64,000 nt of DNA from an uncultured Lachnospiraceae bacterium (GTDB lineage: Bacteria > Bacillota > Clostridia > Lachnospirales > Lachnospiraceae), in NCBI GenBank assembly GCA_946546945.1, contig CAMNOU010000006.1:62001-126000 (forward strand), given 5' to 3'. Below, in pieces: positions 53,009 through 62,120 of this stretch (positions are counted from its first letter, which is position 1; each line of letters opens with the position of its first letter). The notes under the pieces are model-generated. The model had not been told where the DNA came from and made no database searches. It saw nothing but the letters and a program-made list of their open reading frames with translations. The translations under genes and the position numbers were made by a program.

Positions 53009-53083
53009 CCTCCTGCGCATCAGCGGGAGGGGGCGGAATGTATTTTATAAATTTCAAAGACCGGCATTATGTGTGGATGCCGG
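53009..53083 (+). promoter_or_regulatory. Two hairpins in the ilvB-serC gap
   Basis: The first is CCTCCTGC/GCGGGAGG (53009-53030) without a following T-run, so it is not a classical terminator. The second is CCGGCAT/ATGCCGG (53061-53083) with a nine-base loop and ends seven bases before the serC AGGAGG site. They may influence serC expression. Confidence 0.4.
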
Positions 53084-53101
53084 ACGATTAGGAGGGTAAA
53101 A

Positions 53102-54184
53102 ATGAGCAGAGTTTATAATTTCTCAGCCGGACCGGCCGTGCTGCCGGTAGAAGTGCTCAAAGAAGCACAGGAAGAGATGCTGGACTACCGCGGATGCGGC
53201 ATGTCTGTGATGGAGATGAGTCATCGCTCTTCCATGTTCCAGGAGATCATCGATGAGGCGGAGGCAGACCTTCGTGAACTGATGGGAATCCCGGATAATT
53301 ACAAAGTATTATTCTTACAGGGGGGCGCGTCCCTTCATTTCGCGACGATCCCCATGAACCTGATGAAAAACGGCGTAGCCGATTATATCATTACCGGTCA
53401 GTGGGCAAAGAAAGCATGGCAGGAAGCATGCAAATACGGAAAGGCAAACAAGATTGCTTCTTCCGAAGACAAGACATTTTCCTATATTCCGGATTGTTCA
53501 GATCTGCCGGTTTCCGAGGACGCAGACTATGTTTATATCTGCCAGAACAATACCATTTACGGTACCGAATATCATACACTGCCCAATACAAAGGGCAAGA
53601 TCCTGGTCGCTGATGTTTCTTCTGATTTCCTTTCCGGCCCAATCGATGTTGAAAAATACGGCGTGATCTACGGCGGCGTTCAGAAGAATATCGGACCTTC
53701 CGGCGTACAGATCATCATTATCCGTGAGGATCTTCTGCGCGATGATCTTCCGGAGTATGTTCCGACCATGATGAATCTCAAACTGATGGCAGAAAAGAAA
53801 TCTCTGTACAATACACCGCCGTGCTATGGTATTTATATCTGCGGCAAGGTCTTCAAATGGATCAAGAACCTGGGCGGACTTGAGGCGATGAAGGCGCGCA
53901 ATGAAAAGAAAGCTGCTATCCTGTATGACTTCCTTGACAACAGCAAGCTGTTTAAGGGAACCGTAAGAAAGGAAGACCGCTCTCTGATGAACGTTCCGTT
54001 CGTGATCGGAGACAAGGATATGGAAGCAAAATTTGTCAAAGAGGCAAAGGAAGCCGGACTGGAGAATCTGAAGGGTCACAGAACCGTCGGCGGTATGCGC
54101 GCATCCATCTACAATGCGATGCCGATGGAAGGCGTTGAGGCACTGGTTGCCTTTATGAAGAAATTTGAAGAAGAAAACGCTTAA
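53102..54184 (+). CDS. serC: Phosphoserine aminotransferase
   Basis: A 360-residue class V PLP aminotransferase that converts 3-phosphohydroxypyruvate to phosphoserine. It opens with VYNFSAGPAVLPVEVLKEAQ; the PLP lysine is in YGGVQKNIGPSGV, and the C-terminal HRTVGGMRASIYNAMP is diagnostic. The ATG follows TAGGAGGG. serA follows after 23 bases. Confidence 0.96.
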   Translation: MSRVYNFSAGPAVLPVEVLKEAQEEMLDYRGCGMSVMEMSHRSSMFQEIIDEAEADLRELMGIPDNYKVLFLQGGASLHFATIPMNLMKNGVADYIITGQWAKKAWQEACKYGKANKIASSEDKTFSYIPDCSDLPVSEDADYVYICQNNTIYGTEYHTLPNTKGKILVADVSSDFLSGPIDVEKYGVIYGGVQKNIGPSGVQIIIIREDLLRDDLPEYVPTMMNLKLMAEKKSLYNTPPCYGIYICGKVFKWIKNLGGLEAMKARNEKKAAILYDFLDNSKLFKGTVRKEDRSLMNVPFVIGDKDMEAKFVKEAKEAGLENLKGHRTVGGMRASIYNAMPMEGVEALVAFMKKFEEENA

Positions 54185-54207
54185 TCAGGAAAAGAGGTCA
54201 GATAATA

Positions 54208-55368
54208 ATGAAGTATACATGCTTAAATCCGATTGCCGCGTGCGGCCTGGAGCTGTTCCCGGATAGATATGAAAAAACAGACGATTTCGCGGATGCCGAC
54301 GTTGCCCTTGTACGCAGCGCCGCCATGCATGAGATGGAGCTTCCGGAAGGATTGCTGGCAATCGCGCGGGCAGGCGCGGGCGTCAACAATATTCCGCTTG
54401 AAAAATGTGCGCAGAAGGGAATCGTTGTATTCAATACGCCCGGTGCAAACGCAAACGGCGTAAAAGAGCTTGTCCTTGCCGGCATGCTTCTGGCAAGCCG
54501 CGACATCACGGGCGGAATCAGCTGGGTCAGCGAAAATAAGGACGACGAGGGAATTGCGAAGGCGGCAGAAAAAGCAAAGAAGGCTTTTGCAGGAACAGAG
54601 ATCAAGGGGAAAACACTCGGGGTCATCGGCCTTGGCGCAATCGGTGTCCTGGTGGCCAATGCAGCGGTTTCTCTGGGAATGAATGTTCTCGGATTTGATC
54701 CGTATCTGTCTGTCAATTCCGCATGGAATGTTTCTACGAAAGTAAAACATGTGCTGTCGGTAGAGGAAATTTACAGTGCGTGTGATTTTATCACAATCCA
54801 TGTACCGCTTCTCGAATCCACAAAAGGAATGATCAGCAAAGAAGCGATCGCTTCCATGAAGGATGGCGTCATTGTCCTGAACTTTGCCCGCGACACTCTG
54901 GTAGATGAAGCGGCCATGGTCGAGGCACTTGAGGCAGGCAAGGTCCGCAAATATGTTGTTGACTTCCCGAATTCGACAACTGCTGGCGCAAAGAACTGTA
55001 TTGTGATCCCGCATCTGGGAGCGTCCACGGAAGAGTCCGAAGACAACTGTGCCGTTATGGCGGTCAATGAACTGATCGACTATGTTGAAAACGGAAATAT
55101 TGCGCACTCTGTCAATTATCCTGACTGCAGCATGGGTGTCTGCACGGCAGTGAGCCGTATTGCACTCGTTCACAAAAACGTGAAAAACACGATCAGTCAG
55201 TATACGTCCGTTCTGGGCGACGCAGGAATCAATATTTCTGATATGACCAACAAGAGCAGAGGCGACTATGCTTACTCTCTGATCGATCTGGATACTCCGG
55301 CGACAGCGGAACTGGTTGAAAAACTTTCCGCGATCGATGGGATGCTGAAAGTGCGTATCGTGAAATAA
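54208..55368 (+). CDS. serA: D-3-phosphoglycerate dehydrogenase
   Basis: A 386-residue enzyme catalysing the first step of serine synthesis. The NAD-binding loop is GLGAIGVLVANAAVSLG, catalytic Arg/His regions are NIPLEKCAQKG with NFARD and PHLGASTEESEDNC, and a C-terminal ACT domain (VLGDAGINISDMTNKSRGDYAYSLIDLD) suggests serine feedback control. serC and DUF1015 genes flank it. Confidence 0.95.
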   Translation: MKYTCLNPIAACGLELFPDRYEKTDDFADADVALVRSAAMHEMELPEGLLAIARAGAGVNNIPLEKCAQKGIVVFNTPGANANGVKELVLAGMLLASRDITGGISWVSENKDDEGIAKAAEKAKKAFAGTEIKGKTLGVIGLGAIGVLVANAAVSLGMNVLGFDPYLSVNSAWNVSTKVKHVLSVEEIYSACDFITIHVPLLESTKGMISKEAIASMKDGVIVLNFARDTLVDEAAMVEALEAGKVRKYVVDFPNSTTAGAKNCIVIPHLGASTEESEDNCAVMAVNELIDYVENGNIAHSVNYPDCSMGVCTAVSRIALVHKNVKNTISQYTSVLGDAGINISDMTNKSRGDYAYSLIDLDTPATAELVEKLSAIDGMLKVRIVK

Positions 55369-55380
55369 CATGCTGTCAGA

Positions 55381-55427
55381 AAGAGTGTGTCAGGAACCGT
55401 AAAATGGTCTGCGGCACACTCTTTTTT
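55381..55427 (+). terminator. Rho-independent terminator after serA
   Basis: An 11-bp stem AAGAGTGTGTC / GGCACACTCTT with a large loop, followed by six T residues. Repeat copy 5 starts at once. Confidence 0.8.
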
Positions 55428-55550
55428 ATCTCAGTGTGAGAAGACCCCCCACTGAGATAAACGCTCCGCGAGGATGCGCAGGAATTCGGTTTGGAAGATG
55501 TCAGCTGACGCTGACCCGAATTCCGCGCCAAGTCTCGCGAGCGAGACTTG
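55428..55550 (-). repeat. Structured intergenic repeat, copy 5 (reverse orientation)
   Basis: The best-formed copy. On the minus strand: H1 CAAGTCTCGC-TC-GCGAGACTTG, outer H2 stem GCGCGGAATTCGG with CCGAATTCC-T-GCGC (13 pairs, one bulged T), inner hairpin GTCAGC-GTCA-GCTGAC, block ATCCTCGCGGAGC, and H3 ATCTCAGTG/CACTGAGAT. It lies between the serA terminator and the DUF1015 ribosome binding site. Confidence 0.87.
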
Positions 55551-55583
55551 AAGAATAAAGAGAACAAAAAAGGAGACAAAGAC

Positions 55584-56822
55584 ATGGCTGATATAAGACC
55601 GTTTGCCGGCATACGTCCATCGAAACAAAAGGCTGCCCGGATCGCCGCCCTGCCATATGATGTATACAGCCGCAGCGAGGCGAAGGAAGAAGTGGAGAGG
55701 GAGCCGGAATCTTTTCTGAAGATCGACCGCGCCGAGACACAGTTTGACGATTCTGTTGACACGTATGCTCCGGAGGTCTACCGGAGGGCACATGATACGC
55801 TCTGGGCGCTGGTGGAGAATAAGACGTTCATAGAGGACAGCCGGGCCTGCTATTATCTTTATGAACTGACGATGGACGGCAGAACGCAGACGGGGATCGT
55901 TGCCACGGCCTCCATTGATGATTATCAGTCCGGCGTCATCAAGAAACACGAAAATACAAGAGCGGAAAAAGAAAAAGACCGCATCTGCCATGTGGATATC
56001 TGCAATGCGCAGACCGGGCCGATCTTTCTGGCTTACCGCCAGGACCCGGAAATCAGCAGGATTACGGACCTGACCAAAGAAAACCAGCCAGAGTATGATT
56101 TCACGTCTCCGGACGGGGTGACGCACCGGGTGTGGGTCATCACAGACCCGGAGAGAATCAGCCGGATTCAATCTGCTTTCGGAAAGATCGGACAGATCTA
56201 TATCGCGGACGGGCATCACCGCTGCGCCTCTGCCGTGAAAGTCGGATTAAAGAGGAGGGAAGAACATCCGGATTATGACGGAACGGAAGAATTCAACTAT
56301 TTTCTTTCTGTACTGTTTCCGGATGACGAACTGTGCATTATGGATTATAACCGTGTTGTCAGAGATCTCGGCGGCATGACGGAAGCCGCTTTTTTAGAGA
56401 AAATGAAGACCATTTTTGATGTGGAGCCGCTCGGGAGCGCAGGGAGAAGACCACAGGAAAAGGGCACTTTTTCCATGTATCTTGCGGATCAGTGGTACAC
56501 CTGTACCATCCGCAGCGGGGATCGTTCGGATGATCCGGTCAAAGGACTGGACGTGTCGCTTCTTCAGGATCTGCTTCTGGATCCTGTGCTTGGGATCAAA
56601 GATCCCAAGACGGATAAAAGGATTGATTTTGTGGGCGGCATCCGCGGGATGGATGAGCTGGAGCGCAGATGTCATCTGGATGCGAAGGCAGCGTTCGCAA
56701 TGTACCCGACATCAATCGGTGAACTGTTTGCTGTCGCCGACGCGGGACTCTTAATGCCGCCGAAATCGACCTGGTTTGAACCAAAACTCAGGAGCGGCCT
56801 GTTCATTCACGCCTTGTCCTGA
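55584..56822 (+). CDS. DUF1015 domain-containing protein
   Basis: A 412-residue DUF1015 family protein. Family landmarks are the N-terminal IRPFAGIRPSKQKAARIAALPYDVYS, KHENTRAEKEKDR and the IADGHHRCASA segment, which looks like an active site with His and Arg residues. No activity is established. It commonly accompanies serC and serA in Firmicutes and archaea, as here, which suggests a link with serine or phosphoserine metabolism (inference). AAAGGAG precedes the ATG at 55584. Confidence 0.9.
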   Translation: MADIRPFAGIRPSKQKAARIAALPYDVYSRSEAKEEVEREPESFLKIDRAETQFDDSVDTYAPEVYRRAHDTLWALVENKTFIEDSRACYYLYELTMDGRTQTGIVATASIDDYQSGVIKKHENTRAEKEKDRICHVDICNAQTGPIFLAYRQDPEISRITDLTKENQPEYDFTSPDGVTHRVWVITDPERISRIQSAFGKIGQIYIADGHHRCASAVKVGLKRREEHPDYDGTEEFNYFLSVLFPDDELCIMDYNRVVRDLGGMTEAAFLEKMKTIFDVEPLGSAGRRPQEKGTFSMYLADQWYTCTIRSGDRSDDPVKGLDVSLLQDLLLDPVLGIKDPKTDKRIDFVGGIRGMDELERRCHLDAKAAFAMYPTSIGELFAVADAGLLMPPKSTWFEPKLRSGLFIHALS

Positions 56823-56836
56823 GAACGGAGGAGATT

Positions 56837-57751
56837 ATGATTTTTACACTGGCAGGTTTACTTTTAACACAGAACACAGCAGAGATCATTCAGGAGACAG
56901 TCTCCGAGAATATCGGGTTCTTCAGTCTGGATCATCTGGCGCAGTATGCCAGGGATTCCGTGCCAACGGTTCTGGATTTTCTGATGAAGGTGATTATCGC
57001 AATTATCGTCCTGCTGGTCGGAAGAAAACTTATCCATGTCTTCCGGAAGGCTTTCCGCAAGTTTATGGAAAAGCGGGACTGGGACGTTGGCGTACGCCAG
57101 TTTTTTGACCATCTGGTCTATGTGGCGCTTCATTTTCTGCTCATTATGATCGTGCTCAGCAAGTTCGGGATCACGGCGAGCACAGTCATCGCTCTGATCG
57201 GGTCTGCCGGGCTGTCTGTCGGGCTGGCGCTGCAGGGCTCCCTCTCAAATTTCGCGGGAGGAGTTCTGATCCTGCTGCTCAAACCATTTAAGGTCGGCGA
57301 TTACATCAAAGAAGACCACAGCGGAAACGAAGGATTTGTCACATCGATCCAGCTTTTCTACACAAAGCTGCGCACCTACGACAACAAGATCGTGATTTTG
57401 CCGAATGGAACCCTCTCGAACGGAAGCCTGACAAACTACACGCAGATGGATAAACGGGGAGTCGATATCACGGTCGGAATCTCCTATCATGCGGATCTGC
57501 GGAAGGCAAAAGAGGTGATCCGCCGTATCATCGATGAGGAAGAAAAACGCCTGCCGGATGAAAATCACATGATCTATGTCAGCGATCTGGCGGACAGTTC
57601 CGTGGATCTCGGCATCCGTGTCTGGGTGAAGACAGAGGACTACTGGGAAGTGAAATGGCGGCTGACAGAAAACATCAAATATGCACTGGATGAGAATGGT
57701 ATAGAGATCCCGTTCCCGCAGGTTACGGTCTCTTATGAGAAGACTGAGTAA
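56837..57751 (+). CDS. Small-conductance mechanosensitive channel (MscS family)
   Basis: A 304-residue MscS homologue. After a short N-terminal helix come three membrane segments (VIIAIIVLLVGRKLI, LVYVALHFLLIMIVL, and the pore-lining ALIGSAGLSVGLALQGSLSNFAGG), then the beta domain (PFKVGDYI) and the cytoplasmic vestibule. It opens under membrane tension to release solutes during osmotic downshift. The ATG follows GGAGGAG, 14 bases after the DUF1015 stop. Confidence 0.94.
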   Translation: MIFTLAGLLLTQNTAEIIQETVSENIGFFSLDHLAQYARDSVPTVLDFLMKVIIAIIVLLVGRKLIHVFRKAFRKFMEKRDWDVGVRQFFDHLVYVALHFLLIMIVLSKFGITASTVIALIGSAGLSVGLALQGSLSNFAGGVLILLLKPFKVGDYIKEDHSGNEGFVTSIQLFYTKLRTYDNKIVILPNGTLSNGSLTNYTQMDKRGVDITVGISYHADLRKAKEVIRRIIDEEEKRLPDENHMIYVSDLADSSVDLGIRVWVKTEDYWEVKWRLTENIKYALDENGIEIPFPQVTVSYEKTE

Positions 57752-57816
57752 CTACGCATAAATAGCACAGAAGAAAGCATATTCGCTTAATAAAAAAATA
57801 TCAAACTCCTCTGTAA

Positions 57817-57845
57817 TTGACAAATGTGCAAGTTTATGGTACTTT
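57817..57845 (+). promoter_or_regulatory. Predicted sigma-A promoter of the cold-shock gene
   Basis: -35 TTGACA, 17-base spacer, -10 TACTTT with TG one base upstream; a 50-base leader runs to the start codon. Confidence 0.7.
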
Positions 57846-57897
57846 AAATACTAAATTATTACCATTATGTGCGAGTATTTCATTAGGAGGAAAATTT

Positions 57898-58101
57898 ATG
57901 CAGCAGGGGACAGTAAAATGGTTTAATGCCAAAAAGGGATACGGCTTTATCTCGGATGAAAAGGGAAATGATATTTTTGTTCATTTTTCAGCCATAGATA
58001 TGGACGGATTTAAGGAACTTAAGGAAAATGAGGTCGTTGAATTTGATGTTGTAATCGGAGACAATGGCCGTGAGCAGGCCGTACATGTGAGACGCGTCTG
58101 A
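57898..58101 (+). CDS. csp: Cold-shock protein (CspA family)
   Basis: A 67-residue single-stranded nucleic acid binding OB-fold protein. RNP1 KGYGFIS and RNP2 DIFVHF are intact, after the typical opening [12 protein letters not shown]. The ATG at 57898 follows AGGAGGAAAATTT; an in-frame start 27 codons upstream lies in the promoter. It has its own promoter and terminator. Confidence 0.97.
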   Translation: MQQGTVKWFNAKKGYGFISDEKGNDIFVHFSAIDMDGFKELKENEVVEFDVVIGDNGREQAVHVRRV

Positions 58102-58134
58102 TCAATGATTTCATGATGTAAAGAAGTGAAACCA

Positions 58135-58165
58135 GGGCTGCCTTGAAAAAGGCAGCCCGTTTTTT
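58135..58165 (+). terminator. Rho-independent terminator after the cold-shock gene
   Basis: Perfect 10-bp stem GGGCTGCCTT / AAGGCAGCCC with a GAAA loop, then G and six T residues. Confidence 0.93.
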
Positions 58166-58181
58166 CAGGAGGTATAAAAAT

Positions 58182-61127
58182 TTGAATTTTAATGCGAAGA
58201 ATGTCGGTGCTTACGAACTGAAACAGGACAGACCGCTGGAGGACATCCATTCAGAGGGTCTTTATCTGGTCCATAAGAAAAGCGGTGCGAAAGTGGTTGT
58301 TATATCCAATGAAGACGAGAACAAGGTTTTCTACATCGGGTTCCGTACTCCTCCCAGGGACAGTACAGGGGTGGCGCATATTATTGAACATACTGTTTTA
58401 TGCGGAAGTGACAAGTTCCCGGTAAAGGAGCCCTTTATCGAACTTCTCAAGGGTTCTATGAACACATTCCTGAATGCCATGACGTACCCCGACAAAACGG
58501 TTTATCCGGTGGCCAGCTGCAATGACAGAGATTTCCAGAACCTGATGGATGTCTATATGGATGCCGTGCTGAATCCGAATATTTACAAAGAGAAAAATAT
58601 TTTCCGGCAGGAAGGCTGGCATTATGAGCTGAATGCAAGGGAGGACGACCTGAAGATCAACGGAGTAGTCTACAATGAGATGAAGGGAGCATTCTCTTCT
58701 GCGGACAGTGTGCTGGAACGGGAGATCCTGAATTCTCTTTATCCGGATACTACCTACAAAAATGAATCCGGAGGAGACCCGGATGTGATTCCGCAGCTGA
58801 CCTATGAAGATTATCTGGATTTCCACCGCACCTATTATCATCCGTCCAACTCCTATATTTATCTGTACGGAAATATGGATATCGAGGAGAAGCTGAACTG
58901 GCTGGATCAGGAATACCTCTGCCATTACGACCGGCTGGAAGTGGACTCCGCGATCCCTCTTCAGAAGCCGTTCGGGGCACCGGTGGAAGTGGAGCGCTTT
59001 TATTCGGTTTCCAGCGCGGAGAGTGAGGATAACCGCTCGTACCTGTCCTATAACTGCTCCATCGGAACCAATCTGGATCCGAAGCAGTATCTGGCTTTTC
59101 AGGTCCTGGATTATGCCCTGCTCAGCAGTCAGGGAGCGCCGGTGAAACAGGCGCTGCTGGATGCCGGCATCGGGGATGATATCTACGGCGGATATGACAG
59201 CGGGGTTTTCCAGCCCTACTACTCGATCATTGCCAAAAACACCAATGCAGACGAGCAGGAGCGGTTCTGCAAGGTGATCCGCGATACACTGGAAAGTCAG
59301 GTCAGAAACGGCCTGGATCAGAAAACACTCCTTGCGGCAATCAACGGATCCGAATTCCGTTTCCGGGAAGCTGATTTCGGCAGATTCCCGAAAGGGCTGA
59401 TGTTCGGTCTGCAGCTGCTCGACAGCTGGCTGTATGCAGACGACCAGGCCTTTCTGCATCTGGATGAGCTGAAAATATTTGAAGAATTGAGAAATGAGAT
59501 TCCGACAGGATATTTTGAGGAGCTGATCACCAGATATCTGCTGGACAATACCCATGTGTCTCTGGTGCGTATCCTTCCGAAAAAGGGTCTGAACGCCAGA
59601 AAGGAACAGCTTCTGCAGGAAAAACTGAATGCATACCGGGACTCCCTGGATACAGAGGAGCTCGATCGGATCATCCGGGAGACAAAGGAGCTGGCGGCCT
59701 ATCAGGAAGCGCCTTCATCGAAAGAGGATCTGGACAAGATCCCGCTGCTTTCCAGAGAGGATATGAAAAAACAGTCTGATCCGTACAGCAACATAGAGGC
59801 GGACATCCAAGACGTTCGTTTCCTCCGCCATGATTATGAGACGAACGGAATCGTCTACCTGGACTATCTTTTCGATATCAGACATATTGAGGAAGACAAG
59901 ATCCCCTATGTCGCGATCCTGAATCTGCTGCTCGGACGTTTGGACACCCGGGATTATTCCTATTCCGATCTGACCAATGAGATTCATCTGTATACCGGAG
60001 GAGTCAGCACAGAGACCAATGTCTTTACCCCGGCAGAGGACGAACAGAATTATAAGGTGAAGTTCGAAGTGCGCATGCGTACCCTGGAGGCCAACCTGCA
60101 AAAGACCATGGAGCTTGCCAGAAGCATGATGCTTCATACGCTCTTTACCGATGACAAGCGGATTTTTGAGATCCTTGCACAGACAAAATCAAGAATGCAG
60201 TCAGAGCTCAGTGAGTCCGGAAACAGCGTGGCGGCTTCCAGAGCATTGTCTTATTATTCCGCCGTATCCAGAGTGGGAGATCTGCTGCACGGGATCGGAG
60301 TCTTCCGGGTGCTGGAAGGACTGGTCTCTGATTTTGAAAACCGCAAAGAGGAGCTGAAAGAACTGCTGAAAGACCTGCTTTCGCAGATCCTTCAGAAATC
60401 CAATCTCCTAGTGAGCTATACCGGAAGTGAAAAGGCTTTTGCAGAGCTGACAGAACATGCCGGCCTGATCACGGACGGCCTGTATCCGGATACAAAGAAA
60501 ACAGAGGCTGCGATCACACTACCTTCTGTAGTCAATGAGGGATTCATGGATGCATCGCAGATCCAGTATGTTGCCATGGCCGGCAGCTTCAAAAAGAAAG
60601 GGTTTGCTTATAACGGCGCTCTTCGCGTTTTCCGGACGATCATGAATTATGAATATCTGTGGCAGAATGTACGTGTAAGAGGGGGCGCCTACGGATGCGG
60701 CTGCAATGCATCCAGGACCGGTGATATTTATTTCAGTTCCTACCGGGATCCGAATCTGAAGCAGACGATGGAAGTCTACCGGAAGGCAGCTGACTATCTG
60801 CGCGCATTCGATGTGGATGACCGGGATATGACCCGTTATGTGATCGGCACGTTCAGCGAGATGGATGCTCCCCTGACTCCTGTTTCACGGGGAAGACGCA
60901 GCCTTCAGGCAGTCCTGACCGGGCTGACCTATGAGATGATCCAGAAGGAAAGGCAGGATGTGTTAAAGGCAGATCAGGAAAGTATCCGCGCGCTGGCAGA
61001 TCTGCTTGCGGCGGCAATGGAGGATGCTTACGTCTGCGCCATCGGAAACGAAGAAAAGATCAAACAGGAATCGGACGTATTTGCACATCTGGAGCATCTG
61101 GTACAATCTCCGCAGGAAAAATCCTGA
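58182..61127 (+). CDS. M16C family zinc metallopeptidase (insulinase/presequence protease type)
   Basis: A 981-residue M16C protease. The inverted zinc motif HxxEH is in AHIIEHTVLCGS near residue 66, with the third ligand Glu about 75 residues later in the VYNEMKGAFSS region. Two homologous halves form a chamber that degrades peptides. There is no signal peptide, so it is probably cytoplasmic. The start is TTG at 58182, nine bases after CAGGAGG; an ATG or other start further upstream falls in the csp terminator. era follows after 21 bases. Confidence 0.93.
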   Translation: MNFNAKNVGAYELKQDRPLEDIHSEGLYLVHKKSGAKVVVISNEDENKVFYIGFRTPPRDSTGVAHIIEHTVLCGSDKFPVKEPFIELLKGSMNTFLNAMTYPDKTVYPVASCNDRDFQNLMDVYMDAVLNPNIYKEKNIFRQEGWHYELNAREDDLKINGVVYNEMKGAFSSADSVLEREILNSLYPDTTYKNESGGDPDVIPQLTYEDYLDFHRTYYHPSNSYIYLYGNMDIEEKLNWLDQEYLCHYDRLEVDSAIPLQKPFGAPVEVERFYSVSSAESEDNRSYLSYNCSIGTNLDPKQYLAFQVLDYALLSSQGAPVKQALLDAGIGDDIYGGYDSGVFQPYYSIIAKNTNADEQERFCKVIRDTLESQVRNGLDQKTLLAAINGSEFRFREADFGRFPKGLMFGLQLLDSWLYADDQAFLHLDELKIFEELRNEIPTGYFEELITRYLLDNTHVSLVRILPKKGLNARKEQLLQEKLNAYRDSLDTEELDRIIRETKELAAYQEAPSSKEDLDKIPLLSREDMKKQSDPYSNIEADIQDVRFLRHDYETNGIVYLDYLFDIRHIEEDKIPYVAILNLLLGRLDTRDYSYSDLTNEIHLYTGGVSTETNVFTPAEDEQNYKVKFEVRMRTLEANLQKTMELARSMMLHTLFTDDKRIFEILAQTKSRMQSELSESGNSVAASRALSYYSAVSRVGDLLHGIGVFRVLEGLVSDFENRKEELKELLKDLLSQILQKSNLLVSYTGSEKAFAELTEHAGLITDGLYPDTKKTEAAITLPSVVNEGFMDASQIQYVAMAGSFKKKGFAYNGALRVFRTIMNYEYLWQNVRVRGGAYGCGCNASRTGDIYFSSYRDPNLKQTMEVYRKAADYLRAFDVDDRDMTRYVIGTFSEMDAPLTPVSRGRRSLQAVLTGLTYEMIQKERQDVLKADQESIRALADLLAAAMEDAYVCAIGNEEKIKQESDVFAHLEHLVQSPQEKS

Positions 61128-61148
61128 GGAACGATGTAAGGAGGAACT

Positions 61149-62057
61149 ATGAACGCAGATTTTAAATCCGGATTTGTGACACTGATCGGGAGGCCGAATG
61201 TCGGGAAATCGACACTGATGAACCGCATCATCGGGCAGAAGATCGCGATTACTTCGAAGAAGCCGCAGACGACCCGGAACCGGATCCAGACGGTTTATAC
61301 AGACATGGACCGCGGACAGATCGTATTTCTGGACACGCCGGGGATCCATAAAGCCAAAAATAAGCTCGGCGAATATATGGTCAGTGTGGCAGAGCATACG
61401 CTGAAAGATGTAGATGTCATCCTGTGGCTTGTGGAACCTACGAATTTTGTCGGCGCCGGGGAACGGCATATTGCGGAGCAGTTAAAGCACGCGGGCGTGC
61501 CGGTCCTGCTGGTGATCAACAAGACGGACACGGTGAAAAAGGAAGAGATCCTGACCTTTATAGACACATACCGGCGGATTTATGATTTTGACGAGATCAT
61601 CCCGGCTTCTGCCCTGAGGGGAGACAATACCGATACGGTCATCGATATGATCTTTAAATATCTTCCGTACGGACCGATGTTTTATGATGAAGACACGGTC
61701 ACAGACCAGCCGGAACGCCAGATCGCAGCGGAACTGATCCGCGAAAAGGCACTGCGGATGCTGGAGGAGGAAATCCCTCACGGGATCGCCGTGACGATTG
61801 AGTCGATGAAGGAAAGAAAGAACAGCGGGATCACCGACATAGAGGCTGTCATCATCTGTGAACGCGAGTCCCATAAGGGGATCATCATCGGAAAAGGCGG
61901 ATCAATGCTGAAAAAAATCGGCAGCAGTGCGCGTACCGATATAGAAAAACTTCTGGACAGAAAGGTCAATCTGAAGCTCTGGGTGAAGGTCCGCAAAGGC
62001 TGGCGGGACAGTGATGTGCAGATGAAAAATTTTGGATATAATCCGAAAGATGTATAA
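61149..62057 (+). CDS. era: GTPase Era
   Basis: A 302-residue GTPase that binds 16S rRNA and helps 30S assembly. G1 GRPNVGKST, G3 DTPGIHKAKN and G4 NKTD are visible, followed by a C-terminal KH domain (IIGKGGSMLKKIGSSARTDIE). AAGGAGG precedes the ATG. A YqzL-like gene and recO follow, the order found in Bacillus and Clostridia. Confidence 0.97.
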   Translation: MNADFKSGFVTLIGRPNVGKSTLMNRIIGQKIAITSKKPQTTRNRIQTVYTDMDRGQIVFLDTPGIHKAKNKLGEYMVSVAEHTLKDVDVILWLVEPTNFVGAGERHIAEQLKHAGVPVLLVINKTDTVKKEEILTFIDTYRRIYDFDEIIPASALRGDNTDTVIDMIFKYLPYGPMFYDEDTVTDQPERQIAAELIREKALRMLEEEIPHGIAVTIESMKERKNSGITDIEAVIICERESHKGIIIGKGGSMLKKIGSSARTDIEKLLDRKVNLKLWVKVRKGWRDSDVQMKNFGYNPKDV

Positions 62058-62120
62058 GGCTTTTTTGAGTGCATAACCTAAAATCAGGAAAAACAGAATA
62101 TCCGGATGGAGGAATGCACG

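Noticed and set aside
52990-53030. A rho-independent terminator after ilvB
   Set aside because: The hairpin at 53009-53030 is G/C-rich but no T-run follows it.
9827-55550. The five repeats as a CRISPR array
   Set aside because: Copies are kilobases apart, in both orientations, about 100-130 bp long with internal hairpins, with no spacers and no cas genes.
58143-58181. An upstream start of the M16C peptidase inside the csp terminator
   Set aside because: It would place coding sequence in the terminator hairpin, and the TTG at 58182 has a well-spaced AGGAGG.
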